Shown piece after piece: positions 16,399 to 26,134 of a stretch of DNA of 64,000 nt. The notes under the pieces were generated by a model that did not search any database, had not been told where the DNA came from, and saw only the letters and a program-made list of their open reading frames with translations. The DNA is taken from NCBI RefSeq assembly GCF_013214175.1, contig NZ_JABSPA010000006.1, forward strand, positions 186,001 to 250,000, written 5' to 3'. The position numbers and the translations under genes are program-made. Every line of letters begins with the position of its first letter. The first letter of the stretch is position 1. Source of the DNA: Colwellia sp. (lineage in GTDB: Bacteria; Pseudomonadota; Gammaproteobacteria; Enterobacterales; Alteromonadaceae).

Positions 16399-17736
16399 CT
16401 AATGAGCAAGTGTGTTAAATGGCTTGGCTATAAATAAATCGCGATACGATGGCTTAGCAATCAGTCTTTTTATTTGGCTTTGATTTTTTTGAGTCGTAGC
16501 AGAACATTGTCCATTCTCTAATAAATATATCGCCTCGGTTAACATCGGATCATTACTAGAGCCCCAATCTCCTGCCACGCTATCAATCGCCGGACAATCC
16601 ACCTCGAAGCCATCAAAAAAGTCACCATAGCCGTCGGCATTATGATTATGATGCGTAATAGCAAAGACAACTTCATCACAGAGTTGCGACGCTCTCATGC
16701 CCACAGGTTTACCATACGTTTTTTGCCCTACTAATTTAACGTCTAAAAAAGGCTTTAACGAATTGATCAATACTTCACTACCCGATGCAGACTCTTCAGT
16801 AGTGATAAAAACCACCCTCGTTAAACTTAAATAATGTTCTGCGTTATTAAGATTAAACAATTCAACCGCACTGACATGGTTGGCGTTATTAGTCGCGGCA
16901 TTATAAATTTCCCCTAGTACATTATCACCCCCAATTTGACTGGCTAATTGGTTAGACATTCGAGAAGTACCGCCATGGTTATAACGTAAATCGACAATGA
17001 GTTCATCGACATTTTGCTCATTGAAATAGCGAAAAGCTTGATTGAGATCTTCACTACTTGGGTCAATAAAACTGTTATAAACCAGATAACCAATTTTACC
17101 AATATCTGACTCAATCACCTCAGTAGCAAAAATGGTATTGGTGGTTACTGTACTTTGTCGCATTTCGTTGGTAACTACGGTGCCATCAAGCTTACGCCAA
17201 GTAAAAGCAACCAACTGAGTTTGGTCAATAGAGTCCCAGAACCCTGACCAGGTAAAATCATCCTGGCTGAGTACTTCACTTAATTTTATTCCTGCTATGT
17301 GAGTAATGCGATCGCCACGACTTAAACTAATTTTTTGTGCATTACTAAATTCAAAAACAAAGTTAACGATTAGTTCATGGGTAATGGCATCTGTGCTATT
17401 ACCCATGCCATAACCAAACGTTTGCGCATTAACAAACATGTCATCACTTTCTTTTTTAGAGACAACAAAACTGAAACGATCAATCGGATTTTTCTCTTTA
17501 ATGTCTGCTAATAAGTCTTCTATAGAAAGAAAGTCTGCCAGCACTGTGTTTTGATCTAAGGCATCATTCCATAGGTACCAATCATTCATATAACCCCACA
17601 TGGCAATATTTTTTTGGTTTTGGTCACTACATACTTGTGCATCCATAGTGATTACCTGACTATCTCCTTGGCCTTGTTCTTCTTGGCAAGCTTGCAGCAC
17701 AAAAACCAAGCACAACATATTCAATATTTTTAACAT
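16399..17736 (-). CDS. S41-family (C-terminal-processing-type) serine protease, lipoprotein
   Basis: A 445-residue protein with a lipobox (LQACQEE). A PDZ-like region precedes the S41 core: LIVDLRYNHGGTSRMSNQLA, then VVFITTEESASGSEVLI with the catalytic Ser, and LVGQKTYGKPVG with the catalytic Lys. This Ser/Lys dyad arrangement is that of C-terminal processing peptidases. Lipid anchoring and the absence of a long C-terminal domain set it apart from Prc (Tsp). The peptide substrate is unknown. It is followed by the hypothetical lipoprotein gene. Confidence 0.83.
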   Translation of the reverse strand: MLKILNMLCLVFVLQACQEEQGQGDSQVITMDAQVCSDQNQKNIAMWGYMNDWYLWNDALDQNTVLADFLSIEDLLADIKEKNPIDRFSFVVSKKESDDMFVNAQTFGYGMGNSTDAITHELIVNFVFEFSNAQKISLSRGDRITHIAGIKLSEVLSQDDFTWSGFWDSIDQTQLVAFTWRKLDGTVVTNEMRQSTVTTNTIFATEVIESDIGKIGYLVYNSFIDPSSEDLNQAFRYFNEQNVDELIVDLRYNHGGTSRMSNQLASQIGGDNVLGEIYNAATNNANHVSAVELFNLNNAEHYLSLTRVVFITTEESASGSEVLINSLKPFLDVKLVGQKTYGKPVGMRASQLCDEVVFAITHHNHNADGYGDFFDGFEVDCPAIDSVAGDWGSSNDPMLTEAIYLLENGQCSATTQKNQSQIKRLIAKPSYRDLFIAKPFNTLAH

Positions 17737-18046
17737 TAATATTCTATTCCTTTAAATTGAGTTGTTAAAACGTCATACATAGCCATATAGATAACCATAA
17801 AAATAGCCCTCAGATTTTGAGACATAATCTATGTTAATCGACTTTGAAAATACTACTTTACGGTGAGAAAAAGCCAACAACAAGGGGTAAAACCCCAAAG
17901 GATTACAGCAAATAAGTGAAGCGTATATCACTACCACTAAAAAAGGATTAACTAGCTGTTATAAAAAGATAATAACAACAAAAATAAAGTGATTTTATTT
18001 GTTAAACGGTAGATGAATAACTGAGAAAAAGTAGAGTTATTTAGGT
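17737..18046. other. 310-base intergenic stretch, no gene seen
   Basis: AT-rich gap between the S41 protease start and the stop codon of the next leftward gene. It must hold the S41 promoter. I see no hairpin with a U-tract, no repeat and no ORF with an SD. Confidence 0.5.
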
Positions 18047-19807
18047 CTAAACCAGCTTTTTGGCTTCATTTAAATATTTTCGTCCGACGGGCACTGTTTC
18101 TTTGCCTAGCTGTAAATCATAATCGGCTGATGTTCTGCGTTGAAGTGACATAACTTGCAGTGGATTAACTAAGTAGGATTTATGTATACGTATTAAATAT
18201 TCATCACCAAAGCTTTCAAGCAAATTCTGTAAATTACAGGCTAATTCAATTTTACTTTTACGGTGATTTTTTTTATAAACAACTAAGCTGTCATTACCTA
18301 AAGCTTGCACATAAATAATATCCGGTAAAAAGGCGGTTACTTTAGCAAGCTCTGGAAAGAGTTTATGATCAACAACATTGTTTAAAACTTTATCTTTAAG
18401 TTGGTTACTAATTTCTAATTGTTTAACTAACTTTTGCTGAGCTTGTTGTAGTTCTATTTCTACAGCCATTTCATTTTGTTGCTGTTGATAATAGATCGAG
18501 ACTAAACCAGCACTAAAAATAATAATTTCAATGGCCGAAGTCATTTGCAGTAAAGGCCATGAAAAGTGAAAATCAATAATATTGCCCGCTGATAAGCCCA
18601 TAATAGTCGCCATGACAAAAAACAGAATGGTGGCGGTTAAATAATATCCTGCGGCGTTTTTTTGTTTTTTAACACCAATAATCGCTGCGGAAAAACAGGC
18701 AATGAAAATGATAAAACAAGTCGATAGACCAAGCCCATAAGAAAGCTGTTTAATTGATGCCGGTAATAGACTTTGTAAACTTAACCTAGCGACTAATAAT
18801 AAAAGTAACAGTAATTGAGCAAGGACCAAAACCTTGTATATCCTACGAGAAAGCGTGCTTATTTGTAAATAATGTTTAGCAAACTCACCAATAGAAACTA
18901 TTAATAGCCCACCGATGATCACTGTCATATTTTTTAAATAAGTAGCATTTGGTAAGAAATACTCTATCCAGCCTTGTCCCGATAAAAACCAGCTACCCAG
19001 TAGCAACAACATAACGCTGTAGGCAAGGTAAGAGGGTTCTTTTAAACGCAAATATAACATCAGGTGATAAAGCGAAAAAAGTAACAACATGCCATAAAAT
19101 AAACCGCTAACTAATGAGGTCTGCTGCAGATCATCAAAAAAGGCTTTATCATCAAATAAATAAAGTGAAGTTCTTAAATACCGGCCATGTAATTTCAAAT
19201 AAAAAGTATTAGCGAGTATTTCATTAGGCAAACGAATGACAATGTTTTGATGAAATTGAGGACTACCCTGTACTACTTCCTTGGCCCACCCCTCGTTTAA
19301 GGTTAAATAATGCAGCTCTACCGGGGTATAAATGCGATTTTTTTTAAGTACTAATATTTGTGTCTGTTTAGGGCTTTTTTCAGTACTTGTTTTAAGGCTT
19401 ATTTCAAGACTTGTGTTGAGGCTTATTTCACGGGGATTGGGCGGTAAAGTTACCGTTAACCATAAAAAGTCACGCGAGCCTAGGTTAATAAAATTGCCCT
19501 GATGAGGCTCAAAAGTTACCTTGTTCAATGGCGAAAGTAATGCTTCGATATCCCAATCATGCTGGGTAAAAGTCGCTACTTCAACGGTTAATGGACTTTG
19601 TGCTATTTTTTTCCCTGCAGCTGTTTCCGTAACTGTTTGTGTAGCTGAATGAATAAGCCAAACGATGCCTATTGAGATAATGGCCATTAGCAGCACAATA
19701 AAAATTCTATGATTACTGTTAAAACTAAATCTTGCCGTGAATAATGCTAGCTGTTGGACAATAAAACTATCGGTGATTTTTTTGGGGAAATAAGTATTTA
19801 TATTCAT
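18047..19807 (-). CDS. Membrane-bound 7TMR-DISM sensor fused to a LytTR DNA-binding domain
   Basis: 586 residues. There is an N-terminal membrane anchor (about 35-52), an extracytoplasmic 7TMR-DISM-type sensor domain (about 60-230), a seven-helix membrane domain (about 235-435, beginning GLFYGMLLLFSLYHLMLY), a Gln-rich coiled coil (about 437-475) and a C-terminal LytTR domain (DIIYVQALGNDSLVVYKK ... YLIRIHKSYLVNP ... VPVGRKYL). It therefore has no kinase or receiver and would be a one-component regulator that binds DNA from the membrane. A short 8-residue repeat (EISLNTSL / EISLKTST) lies in the sensor domain. It stands alone, and its target is probably nearby or its own promoter. Confidence 0.85.
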   Translation of the reverse strand: MNINTYFPKKITDSFIVQQLALFTARFSFNSNHRIFIVLLMAIISIGIVWLIHSATQTVTETAAGKKIAQSPLTVEVATFTQHDWDIEALLSPLNKVTFEPHQGNFINLGSRDFLWLTVTLPPNPREISLNTSLEISLKTSTEKSPKQTQILVLKKNRIYTPVELHYLTLNEGWAKEVVQGSPQFHQNIVIRLPNEILANTFYLKLHGRYLRTSLYLFDDKAFFDDLQQTSLVSGLFYGMLLLFSLYHLMLYLRLKEPSYLAYSVMLLLLGSWFLSGQGWIEYFLPNATYLKNMTVIIGGLLIVSIGEFAKHYLQISTLSRRIYKVLVLAQLLLLLLLVARLSLQSLLPASIKQLSYGLGLSTCFIIFIACFSAAIIGVKKQKNAAGYYLTATILFFVMATIMGLSAGNIIDFHFSWPLLQMTSAIEIIIFSAGLVSIYYQQQQNEMAVEIELQQAQQKLVKQLEISNQLKDKVLNNVVDHKLFPELAKVTAFLPDIIYVQALGNDSLVVYKKNHRKSKIELACNLQNLLESFGDEYLIRIHKSYLVNPLQVMSLQRRTSADYDLQLGKETVPVGRKYLNEAKKLV

Positions 19808-19992
19808 GGGACTAGTTTCCCCCTAGTTGTAAACGACATGCCTGAATAACTCGAGTAGAAAGCAAAATATCAGAGCTGAAATGTATGGCGCCAAAACACC
19901 TTCACCATCACCGATACCAATAGCTAAGCACTATTTTAATGGCTAATGTACTAACTCATTCATTAATACATTAGCTCAAGGTACTACTGAGG

Positions 19993-20757
19993 CTAAATTT
20001 TCTCAAATAACATCACAAAGCGGTCGGTATTACGACGTAACTCAGGCACAAAAACTAATTTAGAATGATCATCAGCACTATTTTCTAATAACTTAGAGGT
20101 TTTGATTAATTTAAAGCCACGCTTTTCTAAATCAGCTTTAACAAAAGCGCTATCAATTCTATGTAGCGTTTTAACATCACGAATACCACTTTTATCAGCG
20201 GCATCATGATCAATCACTAATAATTTGCCACCTGACTTCAGCGATTTAAGCACTTGTGGCATCACTTCATCGGCAGTAAAATCCCAGCCTTTGTCTTGAA
20301 AAAACATGTCATGGAAGCCCAAGACTAAAAATGCACTATCATAAGTATTTTCAGCAAGCTTTAAGTTATCCGCTTCACTGAGTAGATAGGTAACGTTTTT
20401 TAGTCTGTCATTGGCAAGACGTACTTCTAAGGATTCTTCTGCATATTTAAGATAGGCCTTGGGGATTTGCAAAGTGACCGCGCCTTTATCACCAACTACA
20501 CGAGATAATAGCTCAGAGTAATAACCACCGCCGGCTAATAAATCCAGTACATTGTCACCTTTTTTAACGCCGACAAAGTCGATAACTTGTGCCGGCTTTC
20601 GGTTGACATCTTGTTGAGTATCTTCATCACTACGTGCTGATAAGTCCAGTGAACCAGCTAAAAGTGGAGCACTAAATGCCAATAAACTTAAGGTGGAAAA
20701 TACGGCTAACTTTGCAGTTACTTTTTTTTGCAAGTTAGGTTGAATTGTCTTCATCAT
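19993..20757 (-). CDS. Exported class I SAM-dependent methyltransferase-like protein (COG4798 type)
   Basis: About 254 residues from the tandem ATG codons at 20757/20754; a longer reading from 20808 adds 17 residues ahead of an otherwise normal signal peptide. The leader (KLAVFSTLSLLAFSAPLLAG) predicts export. Downstream is a Rossmann methyltransferase fold: motif I is VLDLLAGGGYYSELLS, then SEADNL, and LLVIDHDA after a VLKSLKSGGKL segment. Export is odd because SAM is not known to be available in the periplasm. The leader may instead act as a membrane anchor, or the fold may have lost methyl transfer. Confidence 0.75.
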   Translation of the reverse strand: MMKTIQPNLQKKVTAKLAVFSTLSLLAFSAPLLAGSLDLSARSDEDTQQDVNRKPAQVIDFVGVKKGDNVLDLLAGGGYYSELLSRVVGDKGAVTLQIPKAYLKYAEESLEVRLANDRLKNVTYLLSEADNLKLAENTYDSAFLVLGFHDMFFQDKGWDFTADEVMPQVLKSLKSGGKLLVIDHDAADKSGIRDVKTLHRIDSAFVKADLEKRGFKLIKTSKLLENSADDHSKLVFVPELRRNTDRFVMLFEKI

Positions 20758-20978
20758 TATTGCTATATCCCTGACTGTCGTTAATAAACCAAATGGCGCA
20801 TAACTCACATTAAGTAACTCACTTTAGGTAAGTACAGCGCCATTAAATGCAAATGACAGTTTATAACAAGGTTTTCTTTGGGCAATAACTAACTTGTTTC
20901 AAAATATGTAACAGCTATGTAAATAACCACTAAAGATGGCGTTAAGGTAAAGGATCTGAATAAGCAGTTTAATTAGCG

Positions 20979-22196
20979 TTAAAAGAACGCCTGCAAACCC
21001 GTTTGTGCTCGCCCTAATATTAAAGCATGAACATCATGAGTGCCTTCATAAGTGTTAACCGCTTCTAAGTTCATCACATGACGAATAATATGAAATTCAT
21101 CACTAATGCCGTTGCCACCGTGCATATCTCGCGCTTGGCGAGCAATGTCTAACGCTTTGCCACAGGAGTTACGCTTGATCAGTGAAATAGCTTCGGGGGC
21201 TAAATTGTTAGCATCCATCAGGCGCCCTGCTTGCAAGCAAGCTAACAAGCCAATGCTAATTTCGGTTTGCATGTCGGCTAGTTTTTTCTGAATCAATTGC
21301 GTTGCCGCTAAAGGTCTGCCAAATTGCTCTCTATCTAAAGTGTACTGACGCGCACCATGCCAACAGAATTCAGCCGCGCCAAGTGCGCCCCAAGCAATGC
21401 CGTAACGTGCCTTATTCAAACAACCAAAAGGACCTGATAAACCACTAGCCTTTGGTAGCATATTGTCGTTTGGCACAAAGACATCTTCCATCACTATTTC
21501 GCCGGTGATAGAAGCACGAAGTGAGAACTTACCTTCAATTTTTGGTGCTGATAAACCAGGCATACCTTTTTCAAGAATAAAGCCTTTAATGACGCCATCA
21601 AGCTTGGCCCAAACAATAAAAACATCGGCAATGGGAGAGTTAGTGATCCACATTTTACTGCCATTAAGTTGATAACCACCATCAACCGCGACCGCTTTCG
21701 TCGCCATACTGGCGGGATCTGAACCTGAATTTGGCTCAGTTAAGCCAAAGCAACCGATATACTCACCGGTTGCCAATTTAGGTAAATATTTCATTTTTTG
21801 TTCTTCACTGCCATAAGCATGAATAGGATGCATCACCAATGAGGATTGCACACTCATAGCACTGCGATAACCACTATCGACGCGCTCAACTTCCCGGGCA
21901 ATTAAACCATAGCTAACATAGTTAATACCTGCACAACCGTACTTCTCTTCAATGGTTGCGCCCAGTAAACCAAGTGCGCCAAACTCTCTCATAATTTCAA
22001 CATCAAACTTTTCATGGCGATTTGCCAGTAAAATACGTGGCATGAGTTTTTCTTGGCAATACTGATGAGCGCTATCGCGTACTAAACGTTCTTCTTCAAA
22101 AAGTAGCGAGTCAAGCAACAGCGGGTCTTGCCAATTAAAGTGTACTTTTTTTGTCTTGGCTGTTTGACTCGCTGTGCTTACCTTTGTATTGGACAT
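20979..22196 (-). CDS. gcdH: Glutaryl-CoA dehydrogenase
   Basis: 405 residues of the acyl-CoA dehydrogenase superfamily, with strong GcdH character: [55 protein letters not shown] and the catalytic Glu in [20 protein letters not shown]. GcdH oxidatively decarboxylates glutaryl-CoA to crotonyl-CoA (lysine, hydroxylysine and tryptophan breakdown), passing electrons to ETF in the cytoplasm. It is transcribed alone, divergently from a TonB receptor gene. No LysR-type regulator or CoA-transferase gene lies next to it, unlike in many bacteria. Confidence 0.93.
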   Translation of the reverse strand: MSNTKVSTASQTAKTKKVHFNWQDPLLLDSLLFEEERLVRDSAHQYCQEKLMPRILLANRHEKFDVEIMREFGALGLLGATIEEKYGCAGINYVSYGLIAREVERVDSGYRSAMSVQSSLVMHPIHAYGSEEQKMKYLPKLATGEYIGCFGLTEPNSGSDPASMATKAVAVDGGYQLNGSKMWITNSPIADVFIVWAKLDGVIKGFILEKGMPGLSAPKIEGKFSLRASITGEIVMEDVFVPNDNMLPKASGLSGPFGCLNKARYGIAWGALGAAEFCWHGARQYTLDREQFGRPLAATQLIQKKLADMQTEISIGLLACLQAGRLMDANNLAPEAISLIKRNSCGKALDIARQARDMHGGNGISDEFHIIRHVMNLEAVNTYEGTHDVHALILGRAQTGLQAFF

Positions 22197-22300
22197 AAGA
22201 TTTACCTAAAATTGCGGTTGGGCATAATATATTTGAAATAGTAATAGAAAGCTTTCACAAGTCAATGCAATGCTGATGGCATCATGCGATAGAATAAGAA

Positions 22301-22320
22301 AAAGTGTTAACTTACACTTT
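22301..22320. promoter_or_regulatory. Inverted repeat between gcdH and the TonB receptor gene, candidate operator
   Basis: AAAGTGT-taactt-ACACTTT, a perfect 7-bp inverted repeat in the 235-base divergent region. The spacing suits a dimeric regulator on either gene. The regulator cannot be named from sequence. Confidence 0.3.
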
Positions 22321-22431
22321 CTGACAATTTGTCGACATTTGGGTTACTGATTTATACAACTGGATTAGGCAAAATCCCCCCCATATTAAAACTAAGTAAC
22401 CACAGTAAAAACTGACAGGGATTGCCCACTA

Positions 22432-24507
22432 ATGAAAATAACACCCGCCACTGGTATGGCAAGCTCACTACTTTTACTTTCTTTTGTACTGCCAATGGCA
22501 GTCGCCGCGCAAAATAGCGAAACTAAAGAAAAAGAGCAGAAAACAGCTGGACAAGATATTGAGGTTATTGAAGTGACTTCAAAGCGTAATCAAGCCAATA
22601 GCGAAATGACCGAGCAAACCGAGCAATTAATGAGTGTTGCTGGTATTGGTAATGATCCGTTAAGCGCCGTTTATAGTTTACCTGGCATTGTTTATGCTGG
22701 CGGTGATGGTGGTTCGCCGGCAGTACGTGGCTCATCTCCAGATGATAACGCCTTTTATATTGACGATATTCCTGTCGCCTATATTTTTCATTTATTTGGC
22801 GACAGTATTTTTAATGAAAACCTTATCCAAGACTTTAACTTACACCCAGCGGCCTTTGGTAGTGAATACGGCAACGCCACGGGTGGCATCTTCGATGTAA
22901 AACTACGCGATCCTCGTCAACAAGAGATTGCCACCACCATTGATTTAAGCATGCTTAAAAGTGGTTTTATGATCGAAGGTGAAACATTTGAAGAGCAGGC
23001 TTTTTACCTCTCATATCGTCGTAGTCAAATTCACCTCTTTTTACCTGAAGGCACAGAAGAAGATGGTTATACCATATTTAAAGCCCCCATTAGTGACGAT
23101 TATCAAGCTAAATATCAATGGCTAATCGGTGACGCTCACAAGTTAACGCTTAGCGCATCAGGCGCCAGTGATACTGGCGGAATTAATATTTCAGAAAACT
23201 CTGAGTCCGGTAAAATAAACCCAGATAGCATAGGTGATTTTAAAATTACCACTCAATTTGATAGTCAAAGTCTTTCATGGCAATACTATGGTGAACAACA
23301 AAAAATCATGCAATTGGTTGCTGGCCATACCGTGGAAACAACAGAGCAAAAATTTGGTCAAGGGCAATTTATTGAAGTCGAAGAAGAGAAATACCATGTA
23401 CGATTTTCCTCACAAATTAACTGGCTAACAAACCACAAACTCGGTTTTGGCGTTGATTACAGTAAAACTGAGATCGATTATAGTTACGATATTATTCCTT
23501 ATTTCTGCACAGAAAATGATGCCGATTGTAATACTTTTAAAGGCGATAGAATCCAAGACAAATCCTCACTGAGCGATGAAGACCTTGCCATTTATCTTCA
23601 TGATATTTGGAAAATGAGTGATAACTGGCAACTCACTTATGGCATTAGAGCCGAACGTAACGATTATACCGAGCAAGATTTTATTCATCCAAGGCTAGCG
23701 CTAGATTGGCTTGCCACCGATAGCTTAACCATCAAAGCCAAGGCCGGAACCTATAGCCGTTTCCCTGACGTAGATACCGCACTACCAAAACTTGGTAATC
23801 CTAAAATTAAGTCACCACAAGCGACTCATTATTCATTAGGTTTTGATTATGACTTAAACGGATTATGGTTCACTTCAGTTGATATCTACCATAAAGAGTT
23901 AACCGAGTTACCTCGCTCAATTGATGAACATACCGCTGAAGCCGACTGGCAGGCTAATTATACCGATGATACTTCCGGCGATGCTCAAGGGGTTGAGTGG
24001 CTAGTTAGGCGTGAGCGCGAAAGTGGCTGGTTTGGTTGGGCATCGTTAAGTTGGTCGCAAAGCCAGCGTACTGACGACTTAACCAATGTTAGCGCCGATT
24101 ATTACCTCGATACACCTCTGGTTGCCAATGTAGTGGTCAATTATGAGCTGAACGAACACTGGGATTTTGGCTTACGTTTTACCCTACGTAGTGGCGCAAA
24201 ATATACCCCTATTGTTGGTTTGCGTGAAAATCCTGATTATGAAGATAACTTCCTACCCGAGTATGGTGAGCTCAACGCAAAAACCTTACCTGTTTATCAT
24301 CGATTAGATTTAGAGGCGAATTACCAAACGACTTATTGGGGTTATGACGCTCAATGGACCATGGCGGTTATTAATGCCATGGCACAAAAGAATGTTTCCG
24401 GTTACTACTATGAACCAGAAGACGGCGACACCTTAACTGAATTTAATATTAGCGGTGAGGAAGATGTTGGCATGTTCCCTTATATAGGATTAAAAATGAG
24501 TTTTTAG
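22432..24507 (+). CDS. TonB-dependent receptor, substrate unknown
   Basis: A 691-residue outer-membrane protein. The signal peptide ends near AVAA-QNS. A TonB-box-like IEVIEVTSKR is followed by a plug domain with SPAVRGSSPDDNAFYIDDIPV and YGNATGGIFDVKLRDP, then a beta-barrel ending in F (GLKMSF). The AVRGSSPDDNAFYIDD plug style resembles receptors annotated for carbohydrate or unknown ligands rather than FecA-type siderophore receptors. I see no Fur box upstream. It stands before the MipA/DUF3019/two-component cluster but with a 139-base gap. Confidence 0.8.
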   Translation: MKITPATGMASSLLLLSFVLPMAVAAQNSETKEKEQKTAGQDIEVIEVTSKRNQANSEMTEQTEQLMSVAGIGNDPLSAVYSLPGIVYAGGDGGSPAVRGSSPDDNAFYIDDIPVAYIFHLFGDSIFNENLIQDFNLHPAAFGSEYGNATGGIFDVKLRDPRQQEIATTIDLSMLKSGFMIEGETFEEQAFYLSYRRSQIHLFLPEGTEEDGYTIFKAPISDDYQAKYQWLIGDAHKLTLSASGASDTGGINISENSESGKINPDSIGDFKITTQFDSQSLSWQYYGEQQKIMQLVAGHTVETTEQKFGQGQFIEVEEEKYHVRFSSQINWLTNHKLGFGVDYSKTEIDYSYDIIPYFCTENDADCNTFKGDRIQDKSSLSDEDLAIYLHDIWKMSDNWQLTYGIRAERNDYTEQDFIHPRLALDWLATDSLTIKAKAGTYSRFPDVDTALPKLGNPKIKSPQATHYSLGFDYDLNGLWFTSVDIYHKELTELPRSIDEHTAEADWQANYTDDTSGDAQGVEWLVRRERESGWFGWASLSWSQSQRTDDLTNVSADYYLDTPLVANVVVNYELNEHWDFGLRFTLRSGAKYTPIVGLRENPDYEDNFLPEYGELNAKTLPVYHRLDLEANYQTTYWGYDAQWTMAVINAMAQKNVSGYYYEPEDGDTLTEFNISGEEDVGMFPYIGLKMSF

Positions 24508-24646
24508 TTAATATTTTCAGCCCTGATGTTCAGGTATTAACTTTACTTACACTTTTTAAACAATAAATTTGCTCGGCTAAGCGCAAGTAATATTTACAAA
24601 GTGGTAACATAGAGTTACTTTTTGTAAATTTACTTTGTGTTCTGCT

Positions 24647-25603
24647 ATGGCCTTTAAAAAAAATAATACCAAACGAATATATAGTCACGGCTTTAGTTGG
24701 CTAGTTGCCATTTTATTATTGATGTTTAGTTTCATAAGTTATGGACAAGAAACTAGTGATAACTTGGAGCACAGTGATAGCTTAGAACTGAGTGCAGAGC
24801 AAGAATATGACGCCAACAAACCAATACTCAAAGATGAGTTTGAATGGCAATTTGCACTTGATTTCTCTTTAGTTTATGACCCGGTAATTATTGCTGGCAT
24901 CGAGCAAGATGAATTATTACATTACTTTATGCCAGGGTTGTTGTTTGACATATCTTACAAAGGATTTTTTTTACAAACCAATCAAAGACGCTCCAATGCG
25001 TTACTTGGCGGTACAGAATTTGGTTATCAACTAGTAGTTGAAAAAAATTGGCAACTTGATGTTATTGCCAAAGCTTATATGCAAGGTTATGACCCGGCAT
25101 CAGAAATAGAATATAGCAGTGGTGATGAAAAGTTATTAGCTGGATTAAGAGAGCGTAATGCGACACTAGGTATAGCCTTGCGCTACTCTCAATACTTTGA
25201 AAATTCTTTATTTACCTTGGACCTTGCAGCTACTACTTCAGGAGATGATGAGTTTGATAAAAGTGTAAGAGGCGTAATTATTGATAGCTTTTACAGCTAT
25301 TTATTACCCTACCGAAATTGGGATATTTATTTTGGCGCTGGCTTAACTTACTTTAGCCAAGATATTGTTGATTATTATATTGGCGTTGGCAGTGATGAAG
25401 TAAGCGAAACTAGACCCGAATATACAGCTAAAGGCGGCTTTAGAGGCCAAGTTGAATTTTATGCGCAACACCCTTTATCGGCAAGTTGGTCTTTTAATGC
25501 CGGCATAACCCATAGCCTTTATTCCAGTAATGTAAAAGCAAGCCCCTTGGTTGATACTAACCAGGTAACCCAAGTGATGCTTGGAGTGCTGTATGTATTT
25601 TAA
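24647..25603 (+). CDS. MipA/OmpV family outer-membrane protein
   Basis: About 318 residues from the ATG at 24647; an in-frame TTG 12 bases upstream is less likely. There is a signal peptide (LVAILLLMFSFISYG), then a beta-barrel ending in aromatic F. Features typical of MipA/OmpV are YFMPGLLFDISYKGFFLQT, IDSFYSYLLPYRNWDIYFGAGLTYFS and DYYIGVGSDEVSETRPEYTAKGG near the C-terminal third. MipA in E. coli is a scaffold linking murein hydrolase and synthase; most OmpV relatives are only known as small porin-like proteins. The DUF3019 gene follows after 19 bases and then a response-regulator and kinase pair, so it is probably a target or partner of that system. Confidence 0.75.
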   Translation: MAFKKNNTKRIYSHGFSWLVAILLLMFSFISYGQETSDNLEHSDSLELSAEQEYDANKPILKDEFEWQFALDFSLVYDPVIIAGIEQDELLHYFMPGLLFDISYKGFFLQTNQRRSNALLGGTEFGYQLVVEKNWQLDVIAKAYMQGYDPASEIEYSSGDEKLLAGLRERNATLGIALRYSQYFENSLFTLDLAATTSGDDEFDKSVRGVIIDSFYSYLLPYRNWDIYFGAGLTYFSQDIVDYYIGVGSDEVSETRPEYTAKGGFRGQVEFYAQHPLSASWSFNAGITHSLYSSNVKASPLVDTNQVTQVMLGVLYVF

Positions 25604-25622
25604 TGTTGGCAAAGGAATTGCC

Positions 25623-26090
25623 ATGTCACAGGTAAAAGTACAGTTCAAAGTACGGTTAAGAGTACAGCTAAAAGTAAAATTCATAGCACAGTTAAAAGCA
25701 CCGTTATTATTACTCTGCAGCTTACTCCTAGCTGTGCAAGTAAATGCTAATGAGGTCAAAACGGTTAATAGTCCCGAAGTAACATTTACTGCCCTGCCCG
25801 AACAATGTGTCACCTTAAGGCAAGGCCGAGATTGTTTTGCTACGGTAGAATTGCAATGGCAGTCATCTGACAAGCAAAGTTTTTGCTTGTATCAAGAAGG
25901 TAAGAATAAGCAGCTAGGTTGTTGGCAAAACAATAACAAGGTGCAAATAAAAATTGAGTTTGAATCTAACAAGAGCATTAACTATCAGCTACGTACTGTA
26001 AGTGATAATAAAGTCATCGCCGAGACGAAAGTCGAAGTTAGCTGGCAACATAAAAACACCACCCGTAAACGTCGCTGGCGACTGTTTTAA
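25623..26090 (+). CDS. DUF3019 family exported protein with tandem-repeat leader
   Basis: 155 residues from the ATG at 25623 (SD AAAGGA, 6 bases). The mature region has the DUF3019 pattern: CVTLRQGRDCFATVELQW, FCLYQEG, LGCW and a closing WRLF, with four cysteines probably in two disulphides. The n-region of its signal peptide is unusual: residues 5-28 are six tandem tetrapeptides of KVQL type, encoded by six 12-bp units (25635-25706), before the hydrophobic LLLLCSLLLAVQVNA core. DUF3019 genes in Shewanella-like bacteria lie beside MipA/OmpV and two-component genes, as here. Function unknown; a periplasmic partner of the system is likely. Confidence 0.8.
   Translation: MSQVKVQFKVRLRVQLKVKFIAQLKAPLLLLCSLLLAVQVNANEVKTVNSPEVTFTALPEQCVTLRQGRDCFATVELQWQSSDKQSFCLYQEGKNKQLGCWQNNNKVQIKIEFESNKSINYQLRTVSDNKVIAETKVEVSWQHKNTTRKRRWRLF
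25635..25706 (+). repeat. Six 12-bp tandem repeats in the DUF3019 signal-peptide region
   Basis: The units are AAAGTACAGTTC, AAAGTACGGTTA, AGAGTACAGCTA, AAAGTAAAATTC, ATAGCACAGTTA and AAAGCACCGTTA. They encode KVQF, KVRL, RVQL, KVKF, IAQL and KAPL. The degeneracy suggests an old expansion kept in frame. Confidence 0.85.
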
Positions 26091-26134
26091 TAAAGGCAAA
26101 TGGTGTAGCTAGATACATTGGTAGGAAAAATTAA

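Noticed and set aside
19381-19432. Near-repeat in the 7TMR-DISM gene as a mobile or regulatory repeat
   Set aside because: Only two diverged 24-bp units inside coding sequence; simple local duplication.
25475-25873. 132-codon antisense ORF across the MipA/DUF3019 junction
   Set aside because: It is opposite the 12-bp repeats of the DUF3019 gene, has a repetitive low-complexity translation and no SD; it is a by-product of the repeats.
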